The notes below the pieces were generated by a model. The model saw nothing but the letters and a program-made list of their open reading frames with translations. It was not told where the DNA came from and did not search any database. DNA of 64,000 nt from Paraburkholderia sp. LEh10 (GTDB lineage: Bacteria; Pseudomonadota; Gammaproteobacteria; Burkholderiales; Burkholderiaceae): assembly GCF_017814945.1 (NCBI RefSeq), contig NZ_JAGIPX010000008.1, positions 62,001 to 126,000 of the forward strand, given 5' to 3'. Each line of letters starts with the position of its first letter. The first letter of the stretch is position 1. Below are positions 8,982-18,376 of this stretch, piece by piece. A program made the position numbers and the translations under genes.

Positions 8982-9017
8982 TTTGCATTCAAATACATGC
9001 ATGTATTAGAATGCAAA
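8982..9017. promoter_or_regulatory. 36-bp palindromic operator, probable TetR binding site
   Basis: The left arm TTTGCATTCAAATACATG (8982-8999) is complementary to the right arm CATGTATTAGAATGCAAA (9000-9017) at 17 of 18 positions. The core ATACATGCATGTAT resembles operators of AcrR/AmrR-type repressors. It sits 39 bases from the TetR start and about 90 bases from the efflux start, well placed to control both directions. Confidence 0.85.
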
Positions 9018-9107
9018 CCAACATCTGAAGCAGCGAGCCGCTTCGCTGCATGTCGTCGGTGGCCTCTGGCTTGCCGTAACCGTTCGCATCACCAGCCTGG
9101 GGGTATC

Positions 9108-10310
9108 GTGAATCGTTCCCGTCGTGGCGCGCCGCTCATCGCGCGTAAGCCGTTTTGCTCAAGCGCGTCAGTTCAGGCATCTGCGCCGTCGTCCCGTCTG
9201 CTGTTTCACCGTGCGAAGCTCGGCGTGATCGTCATCGCGGGCGCGCTGACGCTGGCGGCGTGCCACCGCAACGAAGCCGCCGCGTCCGCGCCGCGGCCCG
9301 TCGTGGCCGTCGCCGCGCATCCCGACGGGTTGCCGCTTGCCGCGTCGCTGCCTGGCGAAGTGCAGGCGCGCTATTCGACGCCGCTGTCGTTCCGTATCGC
9401 TGGCAAGATCATCGAGCGGCGCGTGAGGCTCGGCGACGTCGTACAGAACGGCCAGATCGTCGCGCGGCTCGATCCCGCCGACGCGCAGAAAAATGCCGCC
9501 AGCGCCAGCGCCCAACTCGAAGGCGCGCAGCACCGGCTCGTCTACGCGAAGCAGCAGCTCGATCGCGACCGTGCGCAGGCGCGCGAGAACCTGATCGCGC
9601 AAACCCAGCTCGAACAAACGGAAGACGCCTACGCGTCGGCGGCGGCACAACGCGATCAGGCCGCGCAGCAGGCCGCGCTCGCGAAAGACCAGTTGCAATA
9701 CACGACGCTCGCCGCCGATCACGCGGGCGTGATCACGGCGGAACAGGCGGATACGGGGCAGAACGTGTCCGTGGGACAGGCCGTCTACAACCTCGCGTGG
9801 TCGGGAGACATCGATGTCGTATGCGACGTGCCCGAGGGCGCGCTCGCTTCGCTGCGCGCCGGCCAGGCGGCAACCGTCAGGCTAGGCGCGCTGCCCGGCC
9901 GCACGTTCAATGCGCGCATACGCGAGCTGTCACCCGCCGCCGATCCGCAAAGCCGCACATACCGCGCGAAACTCACGCTCGAGCAACCCGGCCCGGACGT
10001 GCGTCTCGGCATGACGGCCGACATCGACTTCGCGCACGATGGCGCGTCGAATCACCCATCCCTGTTCACGCTGCCCGCCACCGCGCTCTTTCATGACGGC
10101 ACGGCGCCCGCCGTCTGGGTCGTGCGCAACGGCAGCGAGCAGCTGGAACTGCGCCGAGTGCAGGTGGCGCAATACGGCGAGCGGACCATCGCGATCTCGC
10201 ACGGTCTGAACAATGGCGAGCGTGTCGTCTGGCAAGGCGTGCATACCGTGACGGCGGGAGAAAAGGTCCGCGTCGTGCCGCCGCTGCATCCCGAGGATTT
10301 CGCGTCATGA
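9108..10310 (+). CDS. RND efflux membrane fusion (periplasmic adaptor) lipoprotein
   Basis: About 400 residues from the GTG at 9108, which follows a GGGGGT stretch. A hydrophobic run ending LTLAAC places a lipobox Cys near residue 52, which would anchor the adaptor to the inner membrane. The lipoyl/barrel halves are visible (SFRIAGKIIERRVRLGDVVQ and the mirrored DHAGVITAEQADTGQNVSVG) around a coiled-coil hairpin rich in Ala/Gln. The signal region is unusually long, so the true start may be further in, but no better start codon is evident. The stop overlaps the pump start by four bases. Confidence 0.9.
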   Translation: MNRSRRGAPLIARKPFCSSASVQASAPSSRLLFHRAKLGVIVIAGALTLAACHRNEAAASAPRPVVAVAAHPDGLPLAASLPGEVQARYSTPLSFRIAGKIIERRVRLGDVVQNGQIVARLDPADAQKNAASASAQLEGAQHRLVYAKQQLDRDRAQARENLIAQTQLEQTEDAYASAAAQRDQAAQQAALAKDQLQYTTLAADHAGVITAEQADTGQNVSVGQAVYNLAWSGDIDVVCDVPEGALASLRAGQAATVRLGALPGRTFNARIRELSPAADPQSRTYRAKLTLEQPGPDVRLGMTADIDFAHDGASNHPSLFTLPATALFHDGTAPAVWVVRNGSEQLELRRVQVAQYGERTIAISHGLNNGERVVWQGVHTVTAGEKVRVVPPLHPEDFAS

Positions 10311-13300
10311 GCGCAGCGCACGACGAAGAGGGACGCTTCAACCTGTCCGCGTGGGCGCTGCGTCACCAGGCACTGGTCGTTTTTCTGATCTCGCTCGCGA
10401 CGGCATTCGGCATCCTCGCCTATACGAAGCTCGCACAATCGGAAGATCCACCGTTCACCTTCCGCGTGATGGTGATCCGCACGTTCTGGCCCGGCGCGAC
10501 GGCGCGCCAGGTGCAAGAGGAAGTCACCGACCGCATCGGCCGCAAGCTGCAGGAAACACCCGCGATCGATTTTTTGCGCAGCTACTCGCGCCCCGGCGAA
10601 TCGCTGATCTTCTTCACGATGAAGGACTCTGCGCCCGTCAAGGACGTGCCGCAAACCTGGTATCAGGTGCGCAAGAAGGTCGGCGATATCGGGCAGACGC
10701 TGCCGCAAAGCATTCAGGGACCGTACTTCAACGACGAATTCGGCGACGTCTACACGAACATCTACACGCTCGAAGGCGATGGCTTTTCGGCGGCGCAGCT
10801 GCACGACTACGCGGACGAATTGCGCACGGTGTTGCTGCGCGTGCCCGGCGTCGCGAAGGTCGACTATTTCGGCGACCCCGACCAGCACATCTATGTCGAG
10901 ATCACGAACACGCAGCTGACGCGCCTGGGCATTTCGCCGACGCAGCTCGCGCAGGCGATCAGCTCGCAGAACAGCGTGTCGCCGTCCGGCACGCTGACGA
11001 CCCGCGACGACCGCGTGTTCGTGCGTCCCACGGGGCAATTCACCGACCTGAACGCGCTCGCCGACACGCTGATCCGCATCAACGGCCGCTCGTTCCGGCT
11101 CGGCGACATCGCGGCGATCAAGCGCGGCTACGACGATCCGCCCGTCACGCAGATGCGCTTTCAGGGCAAGCCCGTGCTCGGCATCGGCGTGACGATGCAG
11201 CCCGGCGGCGACGTGATCCAGCTCGGCAAGGCGCTCGACGCGAAGATGACGGAATTGCAGGCGCATCTGCCCGCGGGACTGAAGCTGGCCGAAGTGTCGA
11301 GCATGCCGCGCGCGGTCTCGCGTTCCGTCGACGATTTTCTCGAAGCCGTCGCCGAAGCCGTGGCGATCGTGCTCGTCGTGAGTCTCGTCTCGTTGGGCGT
11401 GCGCACGGGCATGGTGGTCGTGATCTCGATCCCCGTCGTGCTCGCCGCCACCGCGCTGTGCATGTATCTGTTCGACATCGGCTTGCATAAGGTGTCGCTG
11501 GGCACGCTCGTGCTCGCGCTCGGCCTGCTCGTCGACGATGCGATCATCGCCGTCGAAATGATGGCCGTGAAGCTCGAACAGGGCTGGAACCGCACGCGCG
11601 CCGCAGCCTATGCGTACACGAGCACCGCTTTTCCGATGCTGACGGGCACGCTCGTCACTGTGTCGGGCTTTCTGCCCATTGCGCTCGCGAAGTCGAGCAC
11701 GGGCGAATACACGCGCTCCATTTTCGAGGTGTCGGCGATTGCGCTGATCGCGTCGTGGCTCGCCGCCGTCGTGCTGATCCCGATGCTCGGCTATCACCTG
11801 CTGCCCGAGCGCAAACGGCAAGCGCACGAGCCGGATGACCACGAGCACGATATCTACGGAACGCGCTTCTATCGAAGGCTGACGGGCTGGATCAGCTGGT
11901 GCGTCGAGCGGCGCTTCGTCGTGCTCGCGATCACCGTGATTCTGTTCGTCGTGTCGCTGGCGGGCTTCACGCTCGTGCCGCAGCAGTTCTTCCCAAGCTC
12001 GGACCGGCCCGAACTGCTCGTCGATGTGCGGCTGCCCGAAGGCGCATCGTTCGAGGCCACGCTGCGCCAGGCGCAGCGCATCGAAAAAGCGCTCGAAGGC
12101 CGGCCCGAGATCGACCATGCGGTGGACTTCGTCGGCACGGGCGCACCGCGCTTCTATCTGCCCCTCGACCAGCAGTTGCAGCAGCCGAACTTCGCGCAGT
12201 TCGTGATCACCGCGAAGTCCATCGAAGACCGCGAAAAGCTCGCGCGCTGGCTCGAACCGAAGCTGCGCAATGACTTCCCGGCGATCCGCACGCGTCTGTC
12301 GCGCCTCGAAAACGGCCCGCCCGTCGGTTACCCCGTGCAGTTTCGCGTGAGCGGCGACGACATTGCGACGGTGCGTGGCATCGCCGAAAGAGTCGCGGCG
12401 ACGATGCGCGCGAACCAGAACACGGCAAACGTGCAGTTCGACTGGGACGAACCCGCCGAGCGCTCGGTGCGCTTCGAAGTCGATCAGAAGAAAGCGCGCG
12501 AGCTCGGCGTCACGTCGACGGACGTATCGAGCTTTCTCGCGATGACGCTGTCCGGCTACACGGTCGCGCAATACCGCGAGCGCGACAAGCTGATCAGCGT
12601 CGATCTGCGCGCGCCGAAGAACGAGCGCATCGATCCGTCGCAACTGCTGACGCTCGCGATGCCGACGCCCAGCGGCTCGGTGCCGCTCGGCACGCTTGGC
12701 CGCATGCGCAATGACCTCGAATACGGCGTGATCTGGGAGCGCGACCGTCAGCCGACGATCACCGTGCAATCCGACGTGCGCGGCAACGCACAAGGGATCG
12801 ACGTCACGCATGCCGTCGACAGACAGCTTGCGCAGATCCGCTCGACGCTGCCCGTCGGCTACCGGATCGAGATCGGCGGCTCGGTCGAGGAAAGCGCGAA
12901 GGGACAGACGTCGATCAACGCGCAGATGCCGATCATGGTCATTGCGGTGCTCACGCTGCTGATGATTCAGTTGCAGAGCTTCGCGCGCGTGCTGATGGTG
13001 GTGCTCACGGCGCCGCTCGGCCTGATCGGCGTGGTCGCGACGCTGCTGTTGTTCGGCAAGCCGTTCGGCTTTGTCGCGATGCTCGGCGTGATTGCGATGT
13101 TCGGCATCATCATGCGCAACTCGGTGATCCTCGTCGATCAGATCGAGCAGGACATCGCGCAGGGGCACAAGCGCTTCGATGCGATCGTCGGCGCGACGGT
13201 GCGGCGCTTCCGCCCGATCACGCTGACGGCGGCGGCCGCCGTGCTCGCGCTGATTCCGCTCTTGCGCTCCAACTTCTTCGGCCCGATGGCAACCGCGTTG

Positions 13301-13429
13301 ATGGGCGGCATCACGAGCGCGACCGTGCTCACGCTGTTCTATCTGCCCGCGCTGTACGCCACGTGGTTCCGCGTGCGCGGCGACGAGCGCGATCCGCGTC
13401 CCGCGCCGTCCGAACATTCGGGGAATTGA
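10307..13429 (+). CDS. RND-family efflux pump permease
   Basis: A 1040-residue inner-membrane proton antiporter with twelve expected membrane helices and two large periplasmic loops (residues ~30-340 and ~560-870). Helix 4 carries the proton-relay acids in GLLVDDAIIAVEMMAVK. Repeated RND features include FWPGATARQVQEEVTDRI and GIIMRNSVILVDQIEQD. The ATGA overlap with the adaptor shows translational coupling. It belongs to the shorter HAE1-like branch often annotated simply as efflux RND permease; drug range cannot be predicted from sequence alone. Confidence 0.94.
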   Translation: MSAAHDEEGRFNLSAWALRHQALVVFLISLATAFGILAYTKLAQSEDPPFTFRVMVIRTFWPGATARQVQEEVTDRIGRKLQETPAIDFLRSYSRPGESLIFFTMKDSAPVKDVPQTWYQVRKKVGDIGQTLPQSIQGPYFNDEFGDVYTNIYTLEGDGFSAAQLHDYADELRTVLLRVPGVAKVDYFGDPDQHIYVEITNTQLTRLGISPTQLAQAISSQNSVSPSGTLTTRDDRVFVRPTGQFTDLNALADTLIRINGRSFRLGDIAAIKRGYDDPPVTQMRFQGKPVLGIGVTMQPGGDVIQLGKALDAKMTELQAHLPAGLKLAEVSSMPRAVSRSVDDFLEAVAEAVAIVLVVSLVSLGVRTGMVVVISIPVVLAATALCMYLFDIGLHKVSLGTLVLALGLLVDDAIIAVEMMAVKLEQGWNRTRAAAYAYTSTAFPMLTGTLVTVSGFLPIALAKSSTGEYTRSIFEVSAIALIASWLAAVVLIPMLGYHLLPERKRQAHEPDDHEHDIYGTRFYRRLTGWISWCVERRFVVLAITVILFVVSLAGFTLVPQQFFPSSDRPELLVDVRLPEGASFEATLRQAQRIEKALEGRPEIDHAVDFVGTGAPRFYLPLDQQLQQPNFAQFVITAKSIEDREKLARWLEPKLRNDFPAIRTRLSRLENGPPVGYPVQFRVSGDDIATVRGIAERVAATMRANQNTANVQFDWDEPAERSVRFEVDQKKARELGVTSTDVSSFLAMTLSGYTVAQYRERDKLISVDLRAPKNERIDPSQLLTLAMPTPSGSVPLGTLGRMRNDLEYGVIWERDRQPTITVQSDVRGNAQGIDVTHAVDRQLAQIRSTLPVGYRIEIGGSVEESAKGQTSINAQMPIMVIAVLTLLMIQLQSFARVLMVVLTAPLGLIGVVATLLLFGKPFGFVAMLGVIAMFGIIMRNSVILVDQIEQDIAQGHKRFDAIVGATVRRFRPITLTAAAAVLALIPLLRSNFFGPMATALMGGITSATVLTLFYLPALYATWFRVRGDERDPRPAPSEHSGN

Positions 13430-13431
13430 TC

Positions 13432-14922
13432 ATGAGCTTCTCTTCGATGACCCGTACGGCTTGCGCATCGGCCGTGGCCGTGTGCGTTGCCGCCGCCTGC
13501 TCGTTCGGCCCCAACGGCAATCCGCCCGCGATGCCCGAGCCCACGCATTACGGCGCCGAGCCACAGCCGACGCAGACTGTGCCCGCGCAAGGCGTCGCGC
13601 AGCAGTTCGTCGTCGGCGCGAAGGCGGTGCCGCAGTGGTGGCGCGCGTTTGAATCGGACGAACTCAATGCGCTCGTCGATGAAGGCTTGCGCAACAGCCC
13701 GAGCCTCGCAGCCACCGACAAGAGCCTCACGGCCGCGCGCGAACAGTTGCGCGCGCAGATCGGCGGCAACATGCTGCCGAGCATCGATGCCGGCGGGCAG
13801 GCCACGCGGCAACGCGCGCTCGGCATTCCCGAGGTCGGGCCGAATACGTTTCTGTACAACGTGTTCGTCGGCCAGTTGCAGGCGCAGTACACGTTCGACA
13901 TTTTCGGCGCGTCGCGGCTGGCGAATGCGGCGCTCGCTTCGCGCGTGAACGTGCAGGCGTATCAGTTCGACGCGGCGCGGCGCGCGCTGGCCGCGAACAT
14001 CGTGACAGCGGCGATCTCCGCGGCGATGCTCGACGCGCAGGTGCAAACGACCGAGCGCCTTGTCGCGCTCGCCAACGAGCAGGCACGCGACACGCAGCGT
14101 CGTTACGATCTCGGCGCAGTGCCCCATACCGATCTGCTCAATGCACAGCAGAGCGCCGCGTCGCTCGCCGCGAGCCTGCCCGCCGCGCGCCAGCAACTGC
14201 TGACGACGCGCCACGCGCTCGCCGTGCTGCTCGGGCGCACGCCGGACGAGGCGCCGCCGCCTCTGGATCTGGCGTCGCTGCATGTGCCCGGACAGGTGCC
14301 CGTGTCCGTGCCTTCGGATCTGCTGGAGGCCCGCCCGGACATCCAGGCGGCCGATGCGACGCTCAAGGCGGCGGCCGCCGATGTCGGCGTCGCGACGGCG
14401 CAGATGTTTCCGAGCCTGACGCTGAATGCATCGATGGGACAAGGCGGATTTAGCTGGCCCCTCGCACTGTCGGGCGCGGGGGCGATCTGGAGCATCGGCG
14501 CATCGCTGACGCAGCCGATCTTTCATGGCGGCGCATTGTTCGCGCAGCGGCGCGCGGCTGTCGCTTCGTATGATGCCGCGACGTCGCAGTACAAGCAGAC
14601 AGTGCTCGCCGCGTTTCAGAATGTCGCGGACACGCTGGCTTCGCTCGAGCATGACGCGCAGTCGCTCGATGCCGCGAATGTCGCGGCGCGCGCGGCGCAG
14701 CGCTCGTTCGAAGAAACGTCGGCGCGGTATCGGTTGGGCGCGGTGCCTGTGACGGCGTCGCGCTCCAGTGAACAGCAGTATCGCAACGCAAGGCTCGATG
14801 AGATCCGCTATACAGGCGCGCGGTTGAACGATACGGCGGCGCTGTTTCAGGCGATGGGCAATCCGCCGCCTTCAGGCGATGCGAAATCCGCTTCCACCAC
14901 GGGTCCGGCCGCTGCGCAGTGA
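13432..14922 (+). CDS. Outer-membrane efflux channel lipoprotein, NodT family
   Basis: A 496-residue TolC-like channel starting at the ATG at 13432, two bases after the pump stop. The leader ends VCVAAACSFGP, a lipobox with Cys near residue 22. WWRAFESDELNALVDEGLRNSPSLAATDK and the later repeat half (PSDLLEARPDIQAADATLKA) are classic markers of the NodT/OprM family. The frame is open further upstream but inside the pump gene, so this start is preferred. It completes a three-part pump with the two preceding genes. Confidence 0.93.
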   Translation: MSFSSMTRTACASAVAVCVAAACSFGPNGNPPAMPEPTHYGAEPQPTQTVPAQGVAQQFVVGAKAVPQWWRAFESDELNALVDEGLRNSPSLAATDKSLTAAREQLRAQIGGNMLPSIDAGGQATRQRALGIPEVGPNTFLYNVFVGQLQAQYTFDIFGASRLANAALASRVNVQAYQFDAARRALAANIVTAAISAAMLDAQVQTTERLVALANEQARDTQRRYDLGAVPHTDLLNAQQSAASLAASLPAARQQLLTTRHALAVLLGRTPDEAPPPLDLASLHVPGQVPVSVPSDLLEARPDIQAADATLKAAAADVGVATAQMFPSLTLNASMGQGGFSWPLALSGAGAIWSIGASLTQPIFHGGALFAQRRAAVASYDAATSQYKQTVLAAFQNVADTLASLEHDAQSLDAANVAARAAQRSFEETSARYRLGAVPVTASRSSEQQYRNARLDEIRYTGARLNDTAALFQAMGNPPPSGDAKSASTTGPAAAQ

Positions 14923-14985
14923 GTCCGCGCGACACGGTTATCCCCAGTTTTTGGGGAAGAGGTTGTTGAGAACGTCGGGACAAGC

Positions 14986-15020
14986 GAGCTAAACCGTTGA
15001 GCCAGCAACGGTTTTGGCTC
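14986..15020 (+). terminator. Hairpin after the efflux operon
   Basis: AAACCGTTG (14991-14999) pairs perfectly with CAACGGTTT (15006-15014) around a six-base loop, and GAGC/GCTC extend it. It lies about 65 bases after the channel gene. There is no clean U-run, so terminator function is tentative. Confidence 0.4.
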
Positions 15021-15055
15021 GCGATGTGGATTGCGCGCTGCCGTTTTGCCGCGCG

Positions 15056-15090
15056 TTATCAACAGATTCCGTTGACAGGGCTGTTGATAA
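15056..15090. repeat. Inverted pair of DnaA-box-like nonamers
   Basis: TTATCAACAG at 15056-15065 and CTGTTGATAA at 15081-15090 form a perfect 10-bp inverted repeat. Each contains TTATCAACA, one mismatch from the DnaA box TTATCCACA. TTATCCCCA at 14938-14946 is a weaker third match. Confidence 0.55.
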
Positions 15091-15160
15091 GCTCTGGACA
15101 ATTGCGCCAAGCCGTTGACCCTGCATCGAAATCGTCTGTTGATGCACGCGCCGCAAGCAG

Positions 15161-15196
15161 AAAAAAACGCGCCCATGATGTCCACCACGGGCGCGT
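15161..15196 (-). terminator. Rho-independent terminator of the penicillin-binding protein gene
   Basis: Read on the minus strand, ACGCGCCC pairs with GGGCGCGT (15067-type stem at 15189-15196 and 15167-15174) and is followed by seven Ts (15161-15167). It lies 28 bases after the stop codon of the minus-strand gene. Confidence 0.85.
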
Positions 15197-15223
15197 CCTT
15201 CAGCACATCAAAACCTCACGCCA

Positions 15224-17758
15224 TCACGGCTTGTTCGACTCGAACAGATCCATGATCTGCTTTTTCTCCGTCGACGTGACATTTGGTGGCGGCGCGGGCG
15301 GCGTCATGCCCGCGGGCCCGACGCCACCCACGGCATCGCCGCCGCTCGCCAGCGGATTCGACGAATCCATGCCGATGCTCGCGACAAACCCGCTGCCCGG
15401 CGTCATATCCGCATAGAACAGTTCGCCATCGACGCTCGTCACGCCCGGCGGCATTTCCGGCTCGGCCTGCGGCACGCCCCGTAGCGCGCGCTGCATGTAC
15501 TCGACCCAGATGGGCAGCGCCAGTTGAGCGCCGAATTCGCGGCTGCCAAGCGACTTCGGCTGGTCGTAGCCCATCCACGCAACGGCCACGAGCGACTGCT
15601 GATAGCCGGCGAACCAGCCGTCCTTCGCGTCGTTGGTCGTACCCGTCTTGCCCTGCAGGTCGCTACGATGCAGCACGTTCGTGCCCGCGCCCGTGCCCGC
15701 CGTCGCGACGGAATGCAGCAGGCTGTTCATGATGTACGCGTTGCGCGGCTCCAGCGTGCGCGGTGCATCGCGGCCCGCCGTCAGCGGCTGCGCGCGCGAC
15801 AGCGGCTGGCCGTGCGCGTCATCGACTTCGGCGATCAGATATGGATTGATCCGGTAACCGCCGTTCGCGAACACGCTGTACGCACCCGCCGACTGCAATG
15901 GCGTGACCAGTCCCGCGCCGAGCGCCATCGGCAGATACGGCGGCGTCTTGTCGGCGTCGAAGCCGAAACGCTGCGTCACGTAGTCCTGCGCGTACTTCGT
16001 GCCGATGTACGACAGAATGCGGATCGACACGAGATTCTTCGACTTCTGCAGCGCGAGACGCAGCGGCATCGGGCCGTCGGGCTGGTCGTCGTCCTTCGGC
16101 TCCCACGCGTCGCCGCCAGGCGCGCTCGGCGGAAAGTACAGCGGCGCGTCGTTGATGATCGTCGCCGGTCCGAGGCCCTTGTCGAGCGCGGCCGAATAGA
16201 TGAACGGCTTGAAGCTCGAACCCGGCTGGCGCCACGCCTGCGTGATGTGGTTGAACTTGTTCTTGTTGAAGTCGAAGCCGCCGACGAGCGCGCGGATCGC
16301 GCCATCCTGCGGCGTCATCGACACGAGCGCGCCTTCCACTTGCGGCAGTTGCGTGATCTGCCAGTTGCCGTTCGCATCCGCGATCAGGCGCACGATCGAA
16401 CCCGCCCGGATGCGCTGTGCCTGCGCCGCGCGTGCCGACAGCGAGCCGGCCGCGAAGCGCAGGCCGTCGCCCGTCACGCTCGCCTGCGTGCCGTCGAGCA
16501 ACTGTGCCTTCACTTCCTTCGCCGTCGCCGATGTCACGACGGCGGCCACGATCTCACCGTTGTCCGGATGATCGTTCAGCGCGTCTTCGATTGCCTCGTC
16601 GCGCTCGTCGCCCGCTGGCGGCAGTTCGATGAAGCCTTCCGGACCGCGATAGCCGTGACGGCGCTCATAGTCCATCACGCCCTTGCGCACCGCGCGATAC
16701 GCGGCTTCCTGGTCGGCGGAGTCGATCGTCGTCGTGACGTTCAGGCCGCGCGTATAGGTTTCGTCCTTGTACTGCGCGTACATCATCTGGCGCACCATCT
16801 CCGAGATGTACTCGGCGTGCACGCTGTACTCGTTGCCCGCCGTCTTCGTATGGATCTCTTCCTTGACGGCCTGGTTGTACTGCGCTTGCGTAATGTAGTT
16901 CAGACCGAGCATCCGCTTGAGGATGTACTCCTGACGGATCTTCGCGCGCTTCGGATTGACGACCGGGTTGTACGCGGACGGCGCCTTCGGCAACCCGGCC
17001 AGCATCGCCGCTTCGGCGAGCGTGATGTCCTTCAGGTCCTTGCCGAAGTACACGCGCGCGGCGGCCGCAAAGCCATACGCGCGCTCGCCCAGATAGATCT
17101 GGTTCATGTACAGCTCGAGAATCTGGTCCTTGGTCAGCGCGCGCTCGATCTTGTACGCGAGCATCATTTCGTAGACCTTGCGCGTGTACGTCTTCTCGCT
17201 CGACAGGAAGAAGTTGCGCGCGACCTGCATCGTGATCGTGCTCGCGCCCTGCGACGAGCCGCCGTGCATGATGTCGGCGAAGCCCGCGCGCAAAATGCCG
17301 ATGAAGTCGACACCGCCATGCTCATAGAAACGGTAGTCCTCGATCGCGAGCACCGCCTTTTTCTGCACGTCGGGGATGTCCTGGAACCGCACGAGGCTGC
17401 GGCGTTCCTCGCCGAATTCGCCGATCAGCACGTGGTCCGCCGTGTAGATGCGCAGCGGCACCTTGGGCCGGTAATCGGTCAGCGCATCGAGGGAAGGCAA
17501 CTGCGGCCCCATCACGACGAGCGCGTAGCCGACGATCAACGCGCCGACCACCAGCACGGTCGCAAACAGCCCGGCGAACCACATCGCAATCGTGCCGCCA
17601 ATCGAGCGGCCGCCGCGCTGGCCACGCTCGTCGCGGTCGTCTTCTTCACGCTGCGCGTAGCGGTAGTCGCGGCTCGGGTTGTCGTTGCTGCCGAAAGATG
17701 GCTCGCGCCCTGGGTGCCTGGAAGAACTGGAAGAATGCGGTCGTTTAATGATTGGCAT
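15224..17758 (-). CDS. mrcA: Class A penicillin-binding protein (PBP1A): glycosyltransferase plus transpeptidase
   Basis: An 844-residue bifunctional peptidoglycan synthase. A polar, Ser/Arg/Asp-rich cytoplasmic tail (1-52) precedes one membrane anchor (~55-82). The GT51 domain carries the catalytic Glu140 in IEDYRFYEHGG and the motif GGSSQGASTITMQVARN. An OB-like insert follows, then the transpeptidase with SSFKPF (active Ser), the SKN motif and KTGTT. The last ~60 residues are Gly/Pro-rich. In Burkholderia the housekeeping copy usually sits beside pilM or cyaY; neither is here, so this may be a paralogue. Confidence 0.93.
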   Translation of the reverse strand: MPIIKRPHSSSSSRHPGREPSFGSNDNPSRDYRYAQREEDDRDERGQRGGRSIGGTIAMWFAGLFATVLVVGALIVGYALVVMGPQLPSLDALTDYRPKVPLRIYTADHVLIGEFGEERRSLVRFQDIPDVQKKAVLAIEDYRFYEHGGVDFIGILRAGFADIMHGGSSQGASTITMQVARNFFLSSEKTYTRKVYEMMLAYKIERALTKDQILELYMNQIYLGERAYGFAAAARVYFGKDLKDITLAEAAMLAGLPKAPSAYNPVVNPKRAKIRQEYILKRMLGLNYITQAQYNQAVKEEIHTKTAGNEYSVHAEYISEMVRQMMYAQYKDETYTRGLNVTTTIDSADQEAAYRAVRKGVMDYERRHGYRGPEGFIELPPAGDERDEAIEDALNDHPDNGEIVAAVVTSATAKEVKAQLLDGTQASVTGDGLRFAAGSLSARAAQAQRIRAGSIVRLIADANGNWQITQLPQVEGALVSMTPQDGAIRALVGGFDFNKNKFNHITQAWRQPGSSFKPFIYSAALDKGLGPATIINDAPLYFPPSAPGGDAWEPKDDDQPDGPMPLRLALQKSKNLVSIRILSYIGTKYAQDYVTQRFGFDADKTPPYLPMALGAGLVTPLQSAGAYSVFANGGYRINPYLIAEVDDAHGQPLSRAQPLTAGRDAPRTLEPRNAYIMNSLLHSVATAGTGAGTNVLHRSDLQGKTGTTNDAKDGWFAGYQQSLVAVAWMGYDQPKSLGSREFGAQLALPIWVEYMQRALRGVPQAEPEMPPGVTSVDGELFYADMTPGSGFVASIGMDSSNPLASGGDAVGGVGPAGMTPPAPPPNVTSTEKKQIMDLFESNKP

Positions 17759-18358
17759 GACTGGAATGATTGGCGCTTTTCTGCACGCCGGCTATGCTCG
17801 CGCAGTGCGCTCGAATCGTGATCGTGGTGCCGCTCGTGCGGGCGCAGCGCGACATCGTTTCGCGCCAGAGAGCGGCGTCTTGCCGCCGATGCAGCGGCAG
17901 CGGCGCGCAGGACGCACACGGCGCAGCGCAACGCAGGTCGGCGGCTCTGCCCCGACGACAAGCACCGCGCGGCACGCTACCCCGGCCGGTCGCACGGCGC
18001 GCCGGTGCAATGTCTGGCGCAACGTAACAGCGCATTTTAAAGAAATCAAGCGGCGCAGAACGTGATTTTTTTGTAAGAATTCCCTCATGATTGCGCCCCG
18101 AAGTGCCGAAAAACACTAGGCGAGACTGCGCGAGCCGTCGTGCGGCACGCTCGTGCGGTTATCAACATATCCCGTGGAGAGCCCTGTGGACAATCTTCGC
18201 GCAACTCTGGCAACCCATTGATGTGACAGCAATTTTACGCCCCGCCTGATTTGCGGGCGCGCGCCACCGCGCATCGCGTTTTAGTCTTATGATGATTCGA
18301 CGCGCGCCAAGCAGGCCTCGCCAACCTGCCCGGATTCCTCCGCAGTTCAACACCAACA
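17759..18358. other. Intergenic, promoter of the PBP gene and DnaA-box-like sites
   Basis: About 600 bases without a credible gene on either strand. The part next to the PBP gene is strongly GC-rich; an AT-rich patch at 18030-18090 (TTTTAAAGAAATC, then ATTTTTTTGTAAG) may hold the minus-strand promoter. TTATCAACA at 18159-18167 and TGTGGACAA at 18185-18193 resemble DnaA boxes with one mismatch each. Confidence 0.45.
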
Positions 18359-18376
18359 ATGAACGCGAGCCGATCT

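Noticed and set aside
10091..13417. 1108-codon open frame on the minus strand opposite the RND pump
   Set aside because: It is Arg/His/Asp-rich with no motifs and mirrors the codon pattern of the pump gene, as expected for antisense shadows in GC-rich DNA.
14938..15090. Replication origin
   Set aside because: Only a few imperfect DnaA-like boxes, no AT-rich unwinding region and no parAB, repA or dnaA nearby.
15524..17821. 765-codon plus-strand frame over the PBP gene
   Set aside because: Arg/Val/His-rich shadow; the minus strand has full GT51 and transpeptidase motifs.
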